DNA of 64,000 nt, from assembly GCA_025463785.1 (NCBI GenBank), contig JAODBD010000009.1:248001-312000 (forward strand), in the 5' to 3' direction. This stretch comes from Glaciihabitans sp. GTDB taxonomy: Bacteria > Actinomycetota > Actinomycetes > Actinomycetales > Microbacteriaceae. Of the stretch, positions 8,234-16,422 are shown piece after piece. The notes below the pieces were generated by a model. The model had not been told where the DNA came from. It did no database searches and was given only the letters and a program-made list of their open reading frames with translations. The position numbers and the translations under genes are program-made. Numbering within the stretch: the stretch's first letter is position 1; every line of letters begins with the position of its first letter.

Positions 8234-8260
8234 CGGCATGGGCGAATCGGGCCCATGCCG
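8234..8260 (+). promoter_or_regulatory. Leader hairpin upstream of the 8315 gene
   Basis: CGGCATGGGC (8234-8243) and GCCCATGCCG (8251-8260) form a perfect 10-bp stem with a 7-base loop. It lies in the roughly 200-base leader between the promoter at 8084-8112 and the GTG at 8315. There is no T-run behind it, so it is not a classical terminator. It may affect mRNA stability or translation. Confidence 0.4.
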
Positions 8261-8314
8261 CTGGGTCGCAACACAAGCACGCCCATTCATTCCTTCGGTA
8301 GAGAGCGAAGTATC

Positions 8315-8947
8315 GTGAAGTTTCTTGTACTTGGAGCAACCGGTCGCACCGGCGTCCTCTTCGTGAAAAAGGCATTGGACCAGGGACACCAGGTCACTGC
8401 CCTGGCTCGGCGGGCCGAGGTCACCATTGATCCTCGCGCTCAAATCGTCGTCGGCGACGTCACCGACGCCACTGTGATCGCGACGGCAGCCCGAGGCCAC
8501 GACGCGATCATCAGCACACTCGGAGTGAAGAACGCTCGCGAGACCCCCACGCTGATCACCGACACCGTCCGCGCAGTCATCGCATCCGCGAAAACATCAG
8601 GCGTGGACCGTTTCGTCATCCTGTCTGCGTTCGGAGTTGGCGACTCCCTCGCCAAAGCCTCATTCCTCGTCGGCCCCATTTTTCGGACCGTGCTTCGGAA
8701 AACCTACGCAGACAAAGCCGCATCGGAAGTGCTCTTGAGAGCCAGCGATCTGAAATGGACCCTCGAATACCCCGGAGCATTGAACAACGGTGACAGCACC
8801 CGCTACAACACTGTTGCGCTCGCGGACGCCACCAGGTTGCCGATCTTCCCCTCAACCTCTCGTGCCAACGTCGCCGACTTCCTCCTGCACTCCGCCGTGG
8901 AAGACACCTTCATGCGTCAGATCGCCGTCGTCACCGACGCCAAATAG
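8315..8947 (+). CDS. NAD(P)H-binding atypical SDR (YwnB/BVR-B-like)
   Basis: A 210-residue Rossmann protein, start VKFLVLGATGRTGVLFVKKAL, with GATGRTG at residues 7-13 and conserved DAIISTLG and FVILSAFGVGDS segments typical of the biliverdin-reductase-B/YwnB group. These are flavin- or quinone-reductase-like enzymes of broad specificity. GTG 8315 is chosen because the Rossmann strand starts there; the 20 upstream residues are non-conserved in character. Its promoter carries the same operator as the NmrA-like gene, so the two reductases should respond to one MarR signal. Confidence 0.82.
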   Translation: MKFLVLGATGRTGVLFVKKALDQGHQVTALARRAEVTIDPRAQIVVGDVTDATVIATAARGHDAIISTLGVKNARETPTLITDTVRAVIASAKTSGVDRFVILSAFGVGDSLAKASFLVGPIFRTVLRKTYADKAASEVLLRASDLKWTLEYPGALNNGDSTRYNTVALADATRLPIFPSTSRANVADFLLHSAVEDTFMRQIAVVTDAK

Positions 8948-9285
8948 ATCGCTGATGCGGCCCCCAGGAAACACCGATCACCGGGGCCCGCTACCCGCGC
9001 GTTGCGCACCGGCCGCGCGGGAGGCCCGAAGATCAACGTGCATGTGGAACGAATGGGACTGTGATCGTTGGGCTGCCAGCCCTGTGATCGCACGACCTTG
9101 TCGGCGTCTTCTGGGGCTCAGCGGCTTGTGGCGGGTGCAGGGCAGAGCTGGCGTGTCGGTTCGAATCTGTGGGGCGGGACGTACAGCATCCACAACAACG
9201 CGAACCTGCCGTGAACTGCGGATTTCTGCCGATACGGCAGTGGTCCGGCGGGTCTATCGGCGGTCGCCGCAGTCGAATATCTTGA
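8948..9285. other. Intergenic stretch with a GC hairpin, no gene
   Basis: CCCGCGCG (8994-9001) pairs with CGCGCGGG (9014-9021) around a 12-base loop, about 50 bases after the upstream stop. It may terminate that transcript, although no T-run follows. Nothing else is recognisable up to the convergent response-regulator gene. Confidence 0.45.
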
Positions 9286-9966
9286 TCAGGCAGCGGAACT
9301 CTTGCCTCGAGGGCGGTCGTGGAATCGAGCGGGCAACAGACCGTTCCGCAATTGCGCGGATAGTGCGAGCAATTGATTCCGATTCTCGACACCCAGCTTG
9401 GCGTAGAGCTTCGTGAGATTGTTTCTGACTGTCTTCTCGGCTATCCCGAGGGAGTCGGCGATCTGCCGGCTGGTATGACCTTCGCTGACCAGATCGAAGA
9501 GGTTCATTTCGCGGGAAGTCAGTTCGCGGAGTGCGTTTTTCACCGCTGTCGATTGACGGACATGTCTGATGAGAACCTCGGTGACGCGATGGTCGAAGGC
9601 GAGTTTCCCGGCGGCGACCGAGCGTATCGCCCGGGTGATGACCTCTCCGGGAAGGTTGCTCGTAAGGCATCCGGCAGCACCGGCCAGCGCCGCCTGCGTC
9701 ATGATCTCGGGATCGGCCGCGGTGGTGAATATGACGCACTTGACTCCGGGGGTGGTCATCTGCAGCCGACGGCACAGGTCGATTCCGTTGCCGTCCGGCA
9801 GGTTCAACCCGACGATGACGATATCGACAGTCCTCGGATCCATCGATTCCAGTGCGTGTGCGGCCTCGTTGGTTCCCCCGACGACGGCCAGGGAAGCGGT
9901 GCTCTCGAAGAGGGATTCGAGGCCGAATCGGGCGATGTTGTTGTCGACAATGAAAATTCGTGTCAT
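9286..9966 (-). CDS. Orphan NarL/FixJ-type response regulator lacking the phospho-acceptor Asp
   Basis: A 226-residue protein: receiver domain (about 1-120) and LuxR-type HTH (about 145-210; LTSREMNLFDLVSEGHTSRQIADSL). In the receiver, the phosphorylated Asp position reads VIVGLNLP, so residue 53 is Gly. Only one acidic residue remains in the N-terminal pocket (VDNN), and the conserved Lys of GYLLKD is replaced (GCLTSN). Ordinary phosphorylation is therefore unlikely, and it should work as an atypical, ligand- or dosage-controlled regulator. The gene starts two bases after the TetR stop, so they are co-transcribed. No sensor kinase is nearby. Confidence 0.88.
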   Translation of the reverse strand: MTRIFIVDNNIARFGLESLFESTASLAVVGGTNEAAHALESMDPRTVDIVIVGLNLPDGNGIDLCRRLQMTTPGVKCVIFTTAADPEIMTQAALAGAAGCLTSNLPGEVITRAIRSVAAGKLAFDHRVTEVLIRHVRQSTAVKNALRELTSREMNLFDLVSEGHTSRQIADSLGIAEKTVRNNLTKLYAKLGVENRNQLLALSAQLRNGLLPARFHDRPRGKSSAA

Positions 9967-9968
9967 CG

Positions 9969-10625
9969 CTACTGATCACCTCGGTTCTCCAGTGCGTGTG
10001 GCGGCAGCCCGAGTTCTTGCTCTGCGGTCGCCAGGACGAAATCGGCTATGCGAAAGAATTCTTCGTCGTTCTGTAGTACGGCTTGGATCGTGACGGCATG
10101 GGCGGCCGCGAGAATCCGTGAGGCCGAGACGTACGCGTCGTCGGTTGAGAACTGTTCCGCCGCAACACCTTCGGTGATGATCGCGGTCACTATGGTCTGG
10201 GCGTAGGTCATCTGCCGTACCACCTCGTCGCGCATACGCGGGTCGCCGTAGGAGGCCTGCCAGCCGTCGACCCACAGCAGCGGGACCGGGAATTCGATGC
10301 GATGGCGGCGGTAGTCGAGCAGGCGGCGCAGCTGACCGAGGGGGGTCGGTGCGACGCGGGCGTGGGCTTGCCAGGCGTCGAGTGAATTCGTGGACGCATG
10401 GGCGAATCCTTCGGTGACCAGGTCGTCGATGGAGGCGAAGTAGTGGCTGATGAGTCCGGTGGTGATGCTCAGTTCATCGGCCACGCTGCGGAGGGTGAGG
10501 CTGCGGATGCCGTGCGTAGCGATCAGGCGGCCGGCCGTATCCACGATCTCGGTCCGCCGCTGCTCGGGCGGCAGGCGTCGCCTACGTGGTCCCGCTGAGC
10601 GCGGGGCTGGGAGGTCCTTCGGCAT
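9969..10625 (-). CDS. TetR family transcriptional regulator
   Basis: A 218-residue TetR-type repressor. The N-terminal HTH (about residues 22-68) reads RRTEIVDTAGRLIATHGIRSLTLRSVADELSITTGLISHYF, here described by its key segments TLRSVADEL and GLISHYF. The rest is an all-helical ligand domain. Start ATG 10625 is preceded by AAGGAG, which is itself part of a perfect 12-bp palindrome. It is divergent from the beta-helix gene and is followed by the orphan response regulator. Autorepression through the two palindromes at 10630-10692 is likely. Confidence 0.9.
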   Translation of the reverse strand: MPKDLPAPRSAGPRRRRLPPEQRRTEIVDTAGRLIATHGIRSLTLRSVADELSITTGLISHYFASIDDLVTEGFAHASTNSLDAWQAHARVAPTPLGQLRRLLDYRRHRIEFPVPLLWVDGWQASYGDPRMRDEVVRQMTYAQTIVTAIITEGVAAEQFSTDDAYVSASRILAAAHAVTIQAVLQNDEEFFRIADFVLATAEQELGLPPHALENRGDQ

Positions 10626-10629
10626 CACG

Positions 10630-10659
10630 CTCCTTATTGGTAGGGCAACCAATAAGGAG
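10630..10659. promoter_or_regulatory. Putative TetR operator 1
   Basis: CTCCTTATTGGT (10630-10641) and ACCAATAAGGAG (10648-10659) form a perfect 12-bp inverted repeat with a 6-base spacer. It overlaps the ribosome site of the tetR gene, so the repressor could block both transcription and translation of its own message. Confidence 0.7.
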
Positions 10660-10670
10660 CACATTATCAG

Positions 10671-10692
10671 CTATTGGTAAGAGAGCCAATAG
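10671..10692. promoter_or_regulatory. Putative TetR operator 2
   Basis: CTATTGG (10671-10677) and CCAATAG (10686-10692) repeat the TTGG/CCAA core of operator 1. The two site centres are about 37 bases apart. The site lies on the side of the divergent beta-helix gene. Confidence 0.6.
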
Positions 10693-10720
10693 TGAGGACA
10701 AAGAAGGCGTCGACGGCTCG

Positions 10721-12184
10721 ATGACATGCGATGGCTACCGTGTAGCATTCGCCGAAAAGTCGCCTATCTGTGACAGGAACGTGATCGCGTCGCGGACCTT
10801 GCTGATCTTGACCGCTGCTGTGCTGGCAGTTGTGGCGTTGACGGGTATCGACCGGACGGGTGACGCCGTCGAGCGGCACGACTTCTACCTCAGCAATTCC
10901 GGCGATGACAGTGCTGACGGTCGCACCCCGGCCACTGCCTGGCGGACGTTGGACCGGCTTGCACATCAGCCGCTGCAACCGGGCGCACGGGTGCTGCTTG
11001 ACGGCGGCGACACCTTCGAGGGCACGTTGCGGCTCGGTGCGAGCGACGCGGGTGACGCGTCGCGGCCGGTGTGGATCGGCTCCTTCGGGCACGGGCGCGC
11101 GACCATCGCGGCAGGTGCCGGTCCCGGTGTGCTGATTCGAGACACCGGCGGGGTCAGGGTCGGCGATCTCGAGATCGCCGGTGCCAGTGGCGGTACGGCC
11201 GACGGGGTCACGGTCTACACCGATCGGCCCGGAACCTATCCCTCGGGAATTGTGGTCGAGGACCTGGAGGTCAGTGGCTTCCGCAACGGTGTCTCGATCG
11301 GTGCCACGCGTCCCGACGCCGGGTATCACGGTGTGCAGGTGCGCAAGGTGGTCGCCCGGGACAACCGCGAGTCCGGCGTCGCGACCTACGGACCGGCGTT
11401 CGACGCGGTCAGCCCGGTGTACGTCAACACCGACATCACCGTGTCGGAGGTGGTCGCCTTCGGCAACGCCGGAGATCCGGCGGCACAGGTGAACACCGGC
11501 AACGGAATCGTGCTCGGCAGCGTGTCCGGTGGCCGGGTGGTCGGGTCGGTCGCCTATGAGAACGGTGCGCGGTCCCTGGCCCCGGAGGGCCCGTACGGCA
11601 TCTGGACCTACGATTCGACCGGCGTCGTCATCGAGCGCAATATCTCTCATCACAATCGGACCGGTGCCGCCGATGGCGGGGGATTCGACCTGGATCAGAA
11701 CACCTCGAATTGTGTTCTCCAGCACAACCTTTCCTACTCGAACGACGGTCCCGGCTATTTGCTGTTCAGCAATGCAGCCAACCGGGCCAACACCGGCAAT
11801 GTGATTCGCTTCAACAGTTCGGTCGATGACGGACGGCGCGGTGACTTCTACGGTGGCATGACGATCATGGGCGGTTTGTCGGGTCCGGCGTCTGCGACGG
11901 GCGTGTTCGATGCCCAGGTGTACGGCAATACGGTGACGGTGGGCAGGTCGGCAGCGAAGACGCCTCCGGTGGTGCGGATCGCGGGCACCCTGGGCGGAAT
12001 CGTGGTGTACGACAACGTGTTTACCGCCTACGACGACGCCGAGCTGGTGCTGGCCGAGAATTTCACGACGAATGGAATCATGTTGCGGGACAACACCTAC
12101 CACTCTCCCTCTCCGGTCGTGGGCTGGGGCGGTGGCAGGTTCACCACGACGGCGGACTGGCGCTCGGCCACCGGGCAACAATGA
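10721..12184 (+). CDS. Exported or membrane-anchored right-handed beta-helix protein
   Basis: A 487-residue protein with one hydrophobic segment near the N-terminus (TLLILTAAVLAVVALTGI, about residues 26-43) acting as a signal anchor. The body resembles the pectate-lyase-like parallel beta-helix: it opens FYLSNSGDDSADGRTPATAW, followed by many Asn- and Gly-rich rungs (VVIERNISHHNRTGAADGGG, VLQHNLSYSNDGPGYLLF). Such proteins bind, cleave or epimerise polysaccharides. It is the only secreted candidate next to the uxs-GT2-galE-ugd operon and is convergent with it, so a role in processing that polymer is plausible. ATG 10721 is used; GTG 10781 behind AGGAAC is an alternative that leaves just the anchor. 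Confidence 0.75.
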   Translation: MTCDGYRVAFAEKSPICDRNVIASRTLLILTAAVLAVVALTGIDRTGDAVERHDFYLSNSGDDSADGRTPATAWRTLDRLAHQPLQPGARVLLDGGDTFEGTLRLGASDAGDASRPVWIGSFGHGRATIAAGAGPGVLIRDTGGVRVGDLEIAGASGGTADGVTVYTDRPGTYPSGIVVEDLEVSGFRNGVSIGATRPDAGYHGVQVRKVVARDNRESGVATYGPAFDAVSPVYVNTDITVSEVVAFGNAGDPAAQVNTGNGIVLGSVSGGRVVGSVAYENGARSLAPEGPYGIWTYDSTGVVIERNISHHNRTGAADGGGFDLDQNTSNCVLQHNLSYSNDGPGYLLFSNAANRANTGNVIRFNSSVDDGRRGDFYGGMTIMGGLSGPASATGVFDAQVYGNTVTVGRSAAKTPPVVRIAGTLGGIVVYDNVFTAYDDAELVLAENFTTNGIMLRDNTYHSPSPVVGWGGGRFTTTADWRSATGQQ

Positions 12185-12214
12185 CCGGTGGCCGAGCCGA
12201 CTCGGCAGGCCGGT
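12184..12214. terminator. Hairpin between convergent genes
   Basis: ACCGG (12184-12188) with CCGGT (12210-12214) encloses GCCGAG (12191-12196) and CTCGGC (12201-12206). The nested stem sits exactly between the beta-helix stop and the ugd stop and could terminate both transcripts. It has no clear T-run. Confidence 0.5.
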
Positions 12215-13540
12215 TCAGTGGCGTCCGAGGCCGCGATACGTCCAACCGGCTGCGGACCATCGTTGGGCGTCCAGGCAGTTGCGTCCGTCGAGTACGCGGG
12301 TGCCGCGAACCAGCCCGGCGAGGTCGGCGGGATCCAGCTCACGGAACTGCTGCCATTCGGTGAGCACCAGGACGGCGTCGGCACCTTCGCACGCTTCGGT
12401 CAGGCTGGTGGCGTAGTCGAGGGTGGGGAACAGGGCACGGGCATTGTCCATGGCTTGGGGGTCGTACACGGTGACATTGGCCCCCTGTAGCTGCAGTTGG
12501 CCCGCGACATTGAGGGCCGGCGAGTCGCGGACGTCGTCGGAATCGGGTTTGAACGCCGCGCCGAGCACCGCGAGCCGGGTGCCGATCAGTGAGCCGTCGA
12601 AGACCTCACGGGTCAGCTCGACCATGCGAGTTCTGCGGCGCATGTTGACGTTGTCGACCTCGCGCAGGAACGTCAGTGCCTGGTGCGCGTGCAATTCGCC
12701 CGCGCGGGCCATGAAGGCGCGGATGTCCTTGGGCAGGCAGCCGCCGCCGAATCCCAAGCCGGCGTTGAGGAATCGGCGGCCGATGCGCGCGTCGTGCCCG
12801 ATCGCGTCGGCCAGCACGGTGACGTCGGCGTCGGCGGCCTCGCACAGTTCGGCCATGGCGTTGATGAACGAGATCTTCGTGGCGAGAAAGGAATTGGCCG
12901 CCACCTTCACCAGTTCGGCGGTGGCCAGATCGGTGACGAGGAACGGCGTCTGGGCCGCGATGGCGGTGGCGTAGATCTTGCGGCCGAGTTGCTCGGCGCG
13001 GCCGGGCCGCAGCGGGTCGACGCCGATCACGAGCCGGTCGGGGCGTAGGGTGTCGCCGACGGCGAAGCCCTCCCGCAGGAACTCCGGATTCCACGCGACC
13101 TCGAGCTGCTCGCCTGCCGGGGACAGGGTTCTGGCCCGCTCCCCGAGCCGGGCCGCGGTGCCGACCGGGACCGTCGACTTGCCGTAGATGACGGCCGGTC
13201 CGGTGATGTGCGGTGCCAGTTCGTCGATGACCGACTCCACGTAGCGCAGGTCGGCGGCGTATTCGCCACGCTTCTGCGGCGTGCCGACACAAAGGAAGTG
13301 TGCGGGGCCCCACGCGGCGGCTTCGCGGTATGAAGTCGAGAAGCGCAGTCGCCCGGCTTCGATGTTGCGCTGCAATACCTCCTCGAGTTCGGGCTCGAAG
13401 AACGGCGCCTGCCCCTCCTGGAGCTTGGCGATCTTGCCTTCGTCGATATCGACACCGAGGACATCGTGTCCCAGCTCGGCCATGCACGCCGCGTGGGTGG
13501 CACCCAGATACCCGGTCCCCAGCACTGTCAGCTTGGTCAT
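12215..13540 (-). CDS. UDP-glucose 6-dehydrogenase
   Basis: A 441-residue enzyme that oxidises UDP-glucose twice with NAD+ to UDP-glucuronate. The N-terminal Rossmann motif is GTGYLGATHAACMAELGHDV. The substrate loop AWNPEFLREG and the catalytic Cys in GFGGGCLPKD (residue 268) are present, followed by the C-terminal UDP-binding domain (AVLGAAFKPDSDDVRDSP). The start ATG 13540 follows GGAGG at good spacing. It is the last gene of the uxs-GT2-galE-ugd operon (20 bases after galE) and provides the precursor that the uxs product decarboxylates to UDP-xylose. Confidence 0.93.
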   Translation of the reverse strand: MTKLTVLGTGYLGATHAACMAELGHDVLGVDIDEGKIAKLQEGQAPFFEPELEEVLQRNIEAGRLRFSTSYREAAAWGPAHFLCVGTPQKRGEYAADLRYVESVIDELAPHITGPAVIYGKSTVPVGTAARLGERARTLSPAGEQLEVAWNPEFLREGFAVGDTLRPDRLVIGVDPLRPGRAEQLGRKIYATAIAAQTPFLVTDLATAELVKVAANSFLATKISFINAMAELCEAADADVTVLADAIGHDARIGRRFLNAGLGFGGGCLPKDIRAFMARAGELHAHQALTFLREVDNVNMRRRTRMVELTREVFDGSLIGTRLAVLGAAFKPDSDDVRDSPALNVAGQLQLQGANVTVYDPQAMDNARALFPTLDYATSLTEACEGADAVLVLTEWQQFRELDPADLAGLVRGTRVLDGRNCLDAQRWSAAGWTYRGLGRH

Positions 13541-13560
13541 GTCATTCCTCCGATAGGCGG

Positions 13561-14589
13561 TCAGCGCACGTAGCCGTGCGGGTTCATGCGAGTGAATTTC
13601 CATGCGTCGCGGCACATGTCGATCAAGTCGTGCCTCGGTTGCCAACCCCAGTCCCGATGGGCCTTGCTCGCGTCGGCGACCAGCGCGGCCACATCGCCCG
13701 GACGCTGGTCGGCCACCCGGTAGGAAATCGGATGACCCGTGGCCCGGGCGGCCGCCGCGCGCAGCGCCAGCACCGAAGTGCCCTGTCCGGTACCGAGATT
13801 CACCACCCGATGCCCGGGTACGTCGTCGATGTGGTCGAGTGCCGCGAGGTGCCCTTCGGCCACGTCGGAGACATGGATGTAGTCGCGCACCGCCGAGCCG
13901 TCGGAGGTCGGGTAATCCTGGCCGTACACGGTGAGTTCGGCGCGGCGGCCCGTCACCACCTGCATCAGGTACGGCATCAGGTTGCGTGGTTCGCCCAGCG
14001 GGTCCTCGCCGAGCAGGCCGCTGGGGTGCGCGCCGATCGGGTTGAAGTAGCGCAGGCTGATCGCCCGTAACCGTGGATGCAGGGTGCAGGCTTGATCGAT
14101 CATCTGCTCGCACACCCATTTGCTCCACGCGTACGGGTTGGTCGGTCGTGCGGGCGCGGTTTCGGTCAGGGGAATGCTGTCCGGTGCGCCGTCGCCGTAG
14201 ATCGAACACGAGGAGGAGAACACCAGCCGGTCTATGCCGTGTACGTCCATCACCCGCAGCAGGCTGGCGGTGCCTCCGATATTGACGTCGAAATACTCCA
14301 GCGGAATCTCGGTCGATTCCCCGACCGCTTTGCGTGCGGCGAAATGGATGACTGCGTCGATCGGGTGGGCGGCGAATACTCGATCCAGGGCTGGGCGATC
14401 GTTGAGGTCGAGTGAGTACAGCGCCGGCGCGATCCCGGTGATCGCCGCGACCCGATCCAGTGCGATCGGAGAACTGGTGGAATGGTCGTCGACCACGACC
14501 ACCCGATGGCCACGTTCCTGCAGAGCCACAACGGTGTGACTGCCGATGAATCCGCCACCGCCGGTGACGAGAACGACGCTGGGTTTCAT
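13561..14589 (-). CDS. galE: UDP-glucose 4-epimerase
   Basis: A 342-residue extended SDR. It has GGGGFIGSH at residues 10-18, SSSCSIYGDG, the catalytic YxxxK in NPYAWSKWVCEQM, and ISLRYFNPIGAHPSG, which is diagnostic for GalE. It interconverts UDP-glucose and UDP-galactose (possibly also the N-acetyl forms). The start overlaps the GT2 stop by 4 bases. In this operon it probably supplies UDP-galactose to the polymer made by the neighbouring glycosyltransferase. Confidence 0.92.
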   Translation of the reverse strand: MKPSVVLVTGGGGFIGSHTVVALQERGHRVVVVDDHSTSSPIALDRVAAITGIAPALYSLDLNDRPALDRVFAAHPIDAVIHFAARKAVGESTEIPLEYFDVNIGGTASLLRVMDVHGIDRLVFSSSCSIYGDGAPDSIPLTETAPARPTNPYAWSKWVCEQMIDQACTLHPRLRAISLRYFNPIGAHPSGLLGEDPLGEPRNLMPYLMQVVTGRRAELTVYGQDYPTSDGSAVRDYIHVSDVAEGHLAALDHIDDVPGHRVVNLGTGQGTSVLALRAAAARATGHPISYRVADQRPGDVAALVADASKAHRDWGWQPRHDLIDMCRDAWKFTRMNPHGYVR

Positions 14590-16412
14590 GCTGAGAACTC
14601 CTTCAAGGCGAAGATCGGAAAGGCGCCGAGGGTGAACGAAACGAGCGGCACGGCGACGGCGACCGCGAGCAGGGGCCGCCGGACCAGGGCGGAGCCGGTG
14701 CGGGCGGCACCGACGAGCCGGGCGGCCTCACGGGCGTGCAGACCCACCACCGCTGCGCCGACCGTGAAGTAGGTCGCCGCCCCGAGGACGCACAGCCCGA
14801 TGTAACCGAGGGGTCCGCCGGTCCGCATGCCGATGTTCGCCGCGGCCGCCAGCAGACTCGCCAACAGCAGGTACGGAGCCGCCAGGCGGAGCGGCATCGA
14901 TTGCACCGCACCGTCTTTCGGGGTGACCTTGAAATCGATGGGGCGTGGGCTGAAGCGCTGTGCCACCGCGGCCAGGACGCCCCAGGCGTTGAACGGCCAT
15001 TTGGCGAAGATGTAGAGAGCCTGCTCCCAGCTGAGCAACGGGGCGTTCACCGGTCGCAGCAGCCGGGCGCGGCGGACCACCGCGACGATGCTCAGCAGGC
15101 ACGACCCTTGTGCCGCAACGAATCCGATGAACACCCCGTAGTTGATGCTGACCCACGACAGCCCGGTCACCGCGGCGATCGCGGGCATGAGGACGCCAGC
15201 TGCGGCGGTGAGGACCAACAGTGGGTAGTACGCCAGGGCGAAGCCGAAGCGCAGCCGCAGCCGCCACGGCAGCAGGCGCAGCGTGCGAGGCATGAGTTCG
15301 AGCAGTTCCGTGCTCAGACTGCGCGACCACTGGAACTCCTGGGTCAGCATCGCGGCGAAGGTGGCCGGACCCTCACCGTGGGCCTCGGCGTCGATGGCGA
15401 ACGCGCCCGACCAGCCGGCGACCGTCAGCAGATAGCTGGTCGAGAAGTCCTCGGCCAGTTCGGGTCCGAGCCCTCCGATACTCCGCAAGGCCGCGGTGCG
15501 CACGGCGTAGTGCGAGCCGATGCCGATCGGGGATAGCCCGCCGTTGTGCCCGAGCTGATGCGGCCCGTGGAAGGTGGCTTCGTGAAACAGCCTGCCGCGC
15601 ACCGCCCAGGACGTGCGCGCGTTCGAATCACAGATGCTGGGTGCGGCGACGTAGCCGATGGCGGGATCGGAGAACGGGCGCACCATCGCGGCGAGGTAGC
15701 CGGAGTCCGGTACGTGGTCGGCGTCGAGCTGGCTCACGACGTCGTAGTCCCGGTAGCCCCAATTGTCGTAGAACCATGCCAGATTGCCTTCCTTGCAGCG
15801 CCTGCGGCGTGGCCAGATCGTTCGCTGGTATCCGTCGACTCCACGACGGGTCGACACCCGAATCCCGTGCGAGCGTGCCCAGTCCAGCACCTCGGGCTGT
15901 GGGTCCTCGTCGGCCAGCCAGATATCGAATCGGTGCGGATAGCGCTGGGAGAGCATGGCCTGGAGGGTCTTTCGCACCATGGGCCACGGTTCGGACGGTG
16001 CCTTGGTGACCACCATCGCGACCCGAAGCGGTGGCACGGCTCGGCCCGGCCACACGCGGCGCAATCGATTGACCGTGAGCAGGAAATAGATCGGCAGCAG
16101 GGTCACGTAGGCCACCAGCAGCGTGGTCACCGCGAACCCGAAGAGCCCGACTCTGTGTTGTGGCCGCATCCACCACACCCAGAACAGCACGATCACGATC
16201 GCCCAGGCCAGCGTCCCCACGGCCACGGCCAGCCGCGAACGGATCCCGAGGGCTGGTTCGAACGTGCGGGGACGGGTGCGCTGCCGTGCCGGAACCGGTT
16301 GGGCGAAAACAGGTCCCGACGGCTCGATCGCTCGAACTACGCCGTCGGAGATCCGGCGCACATAGGTTTCGATGGACTCCGCGGCGGGTTCCAAGGTGGG
16401 TGCGGTCGGCAT
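14586..16412 (-). CDS. Cellulose-synthase-like family 2 glycosyltransferase
   Basis: A 608-residue integral membrane glycosyltransferase. Two membrane helices lie around residues 60-120, then a cytosolic GT-A domain with ADEDP, the metal-binding SQLDADHVP (D230 and D232), the base region LAEDFSTSY, and the exit motif QEFQWSRS (a QxxQW version of QxxRW). Six or so C-terminal helices follow. This is the layout of processive synthases that polymerise a sugar and extrude the chain. Flanking uxs, galE and ugd supply UDP-xylose, UDP-galactose and UDP-glucuronate. The donor cannot be read from sequence. It is coupled to galE by a 4-base overlap. Confidence 0.87.
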   Translation of the reverse strand: MPTAPTLEPAAESIETYVRRISDGVVRAIEPSGPVFAQPVPARQRTRPRTFEPALGIRSRLAVAVGTLAWAIVIVLFWVWWMRPQHRVGLFGFAVTTLLVAYVTLLPIYFLLTVNRLRRVWPGRAVPPLRVAMVVTKAPSEPWPMVRKTLQAMLSQRYPHRFDIWLADEDPQPEVLDWARSHGIRVSTRRGVDGYQRTIWPRRRRCKEGNLAWFYDNWGYRDYDVVSQLDADHVPDSGYLAAMVRPFSDPAIGYVAAPSICDSNARTSWAVRGRLFHEATFHGPHQLGHNGGLSPIGIGSHYAVRTAALRSIGGLGPELAEDFSTSYLLTVAGWSGAFAIDAEAHGEGPATFAAMLTQEFQWSRSLSTELLELMPRTLRLLPWRLRLRFGFALAYYPLLVLTAAAGVLMPAIAAVTGLSWVSINYGVFIGFVAAQGSCLLSIVAVVRRARLLRPVNAPLLSWEQALYIFAKWPFNAWGVLAAVAQRFSPRPIDFKVTPKDGAVQSMPLRLAAPYLLLASLLAAAANIGMRTGGPLGYIGLCVLGAATYFTVGAAVVGLHAREAARLVGAARTGSALVRRPLLAVAVAVPLVSFTLGAFPIFALKEFSA

Positions 16413-16422
16413 GACGCTCCGA

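Noticed and set aside
10667-12181. 504-residue open frame antisense to the beta-helix gene
   Set aside because: A high-GC shadow frame rich in Arg, His and Gly with no family features. The plus-strand protein has a signal anchor and regular beta-helix rungs.
13541-14209. In-frame extension upstream of the UDP-glucose dehydrogenase
   Set aside because: It is antisense-frame noise over galE. ATG 13540 has GGAGG and begins exactly at the Rossmann fold.
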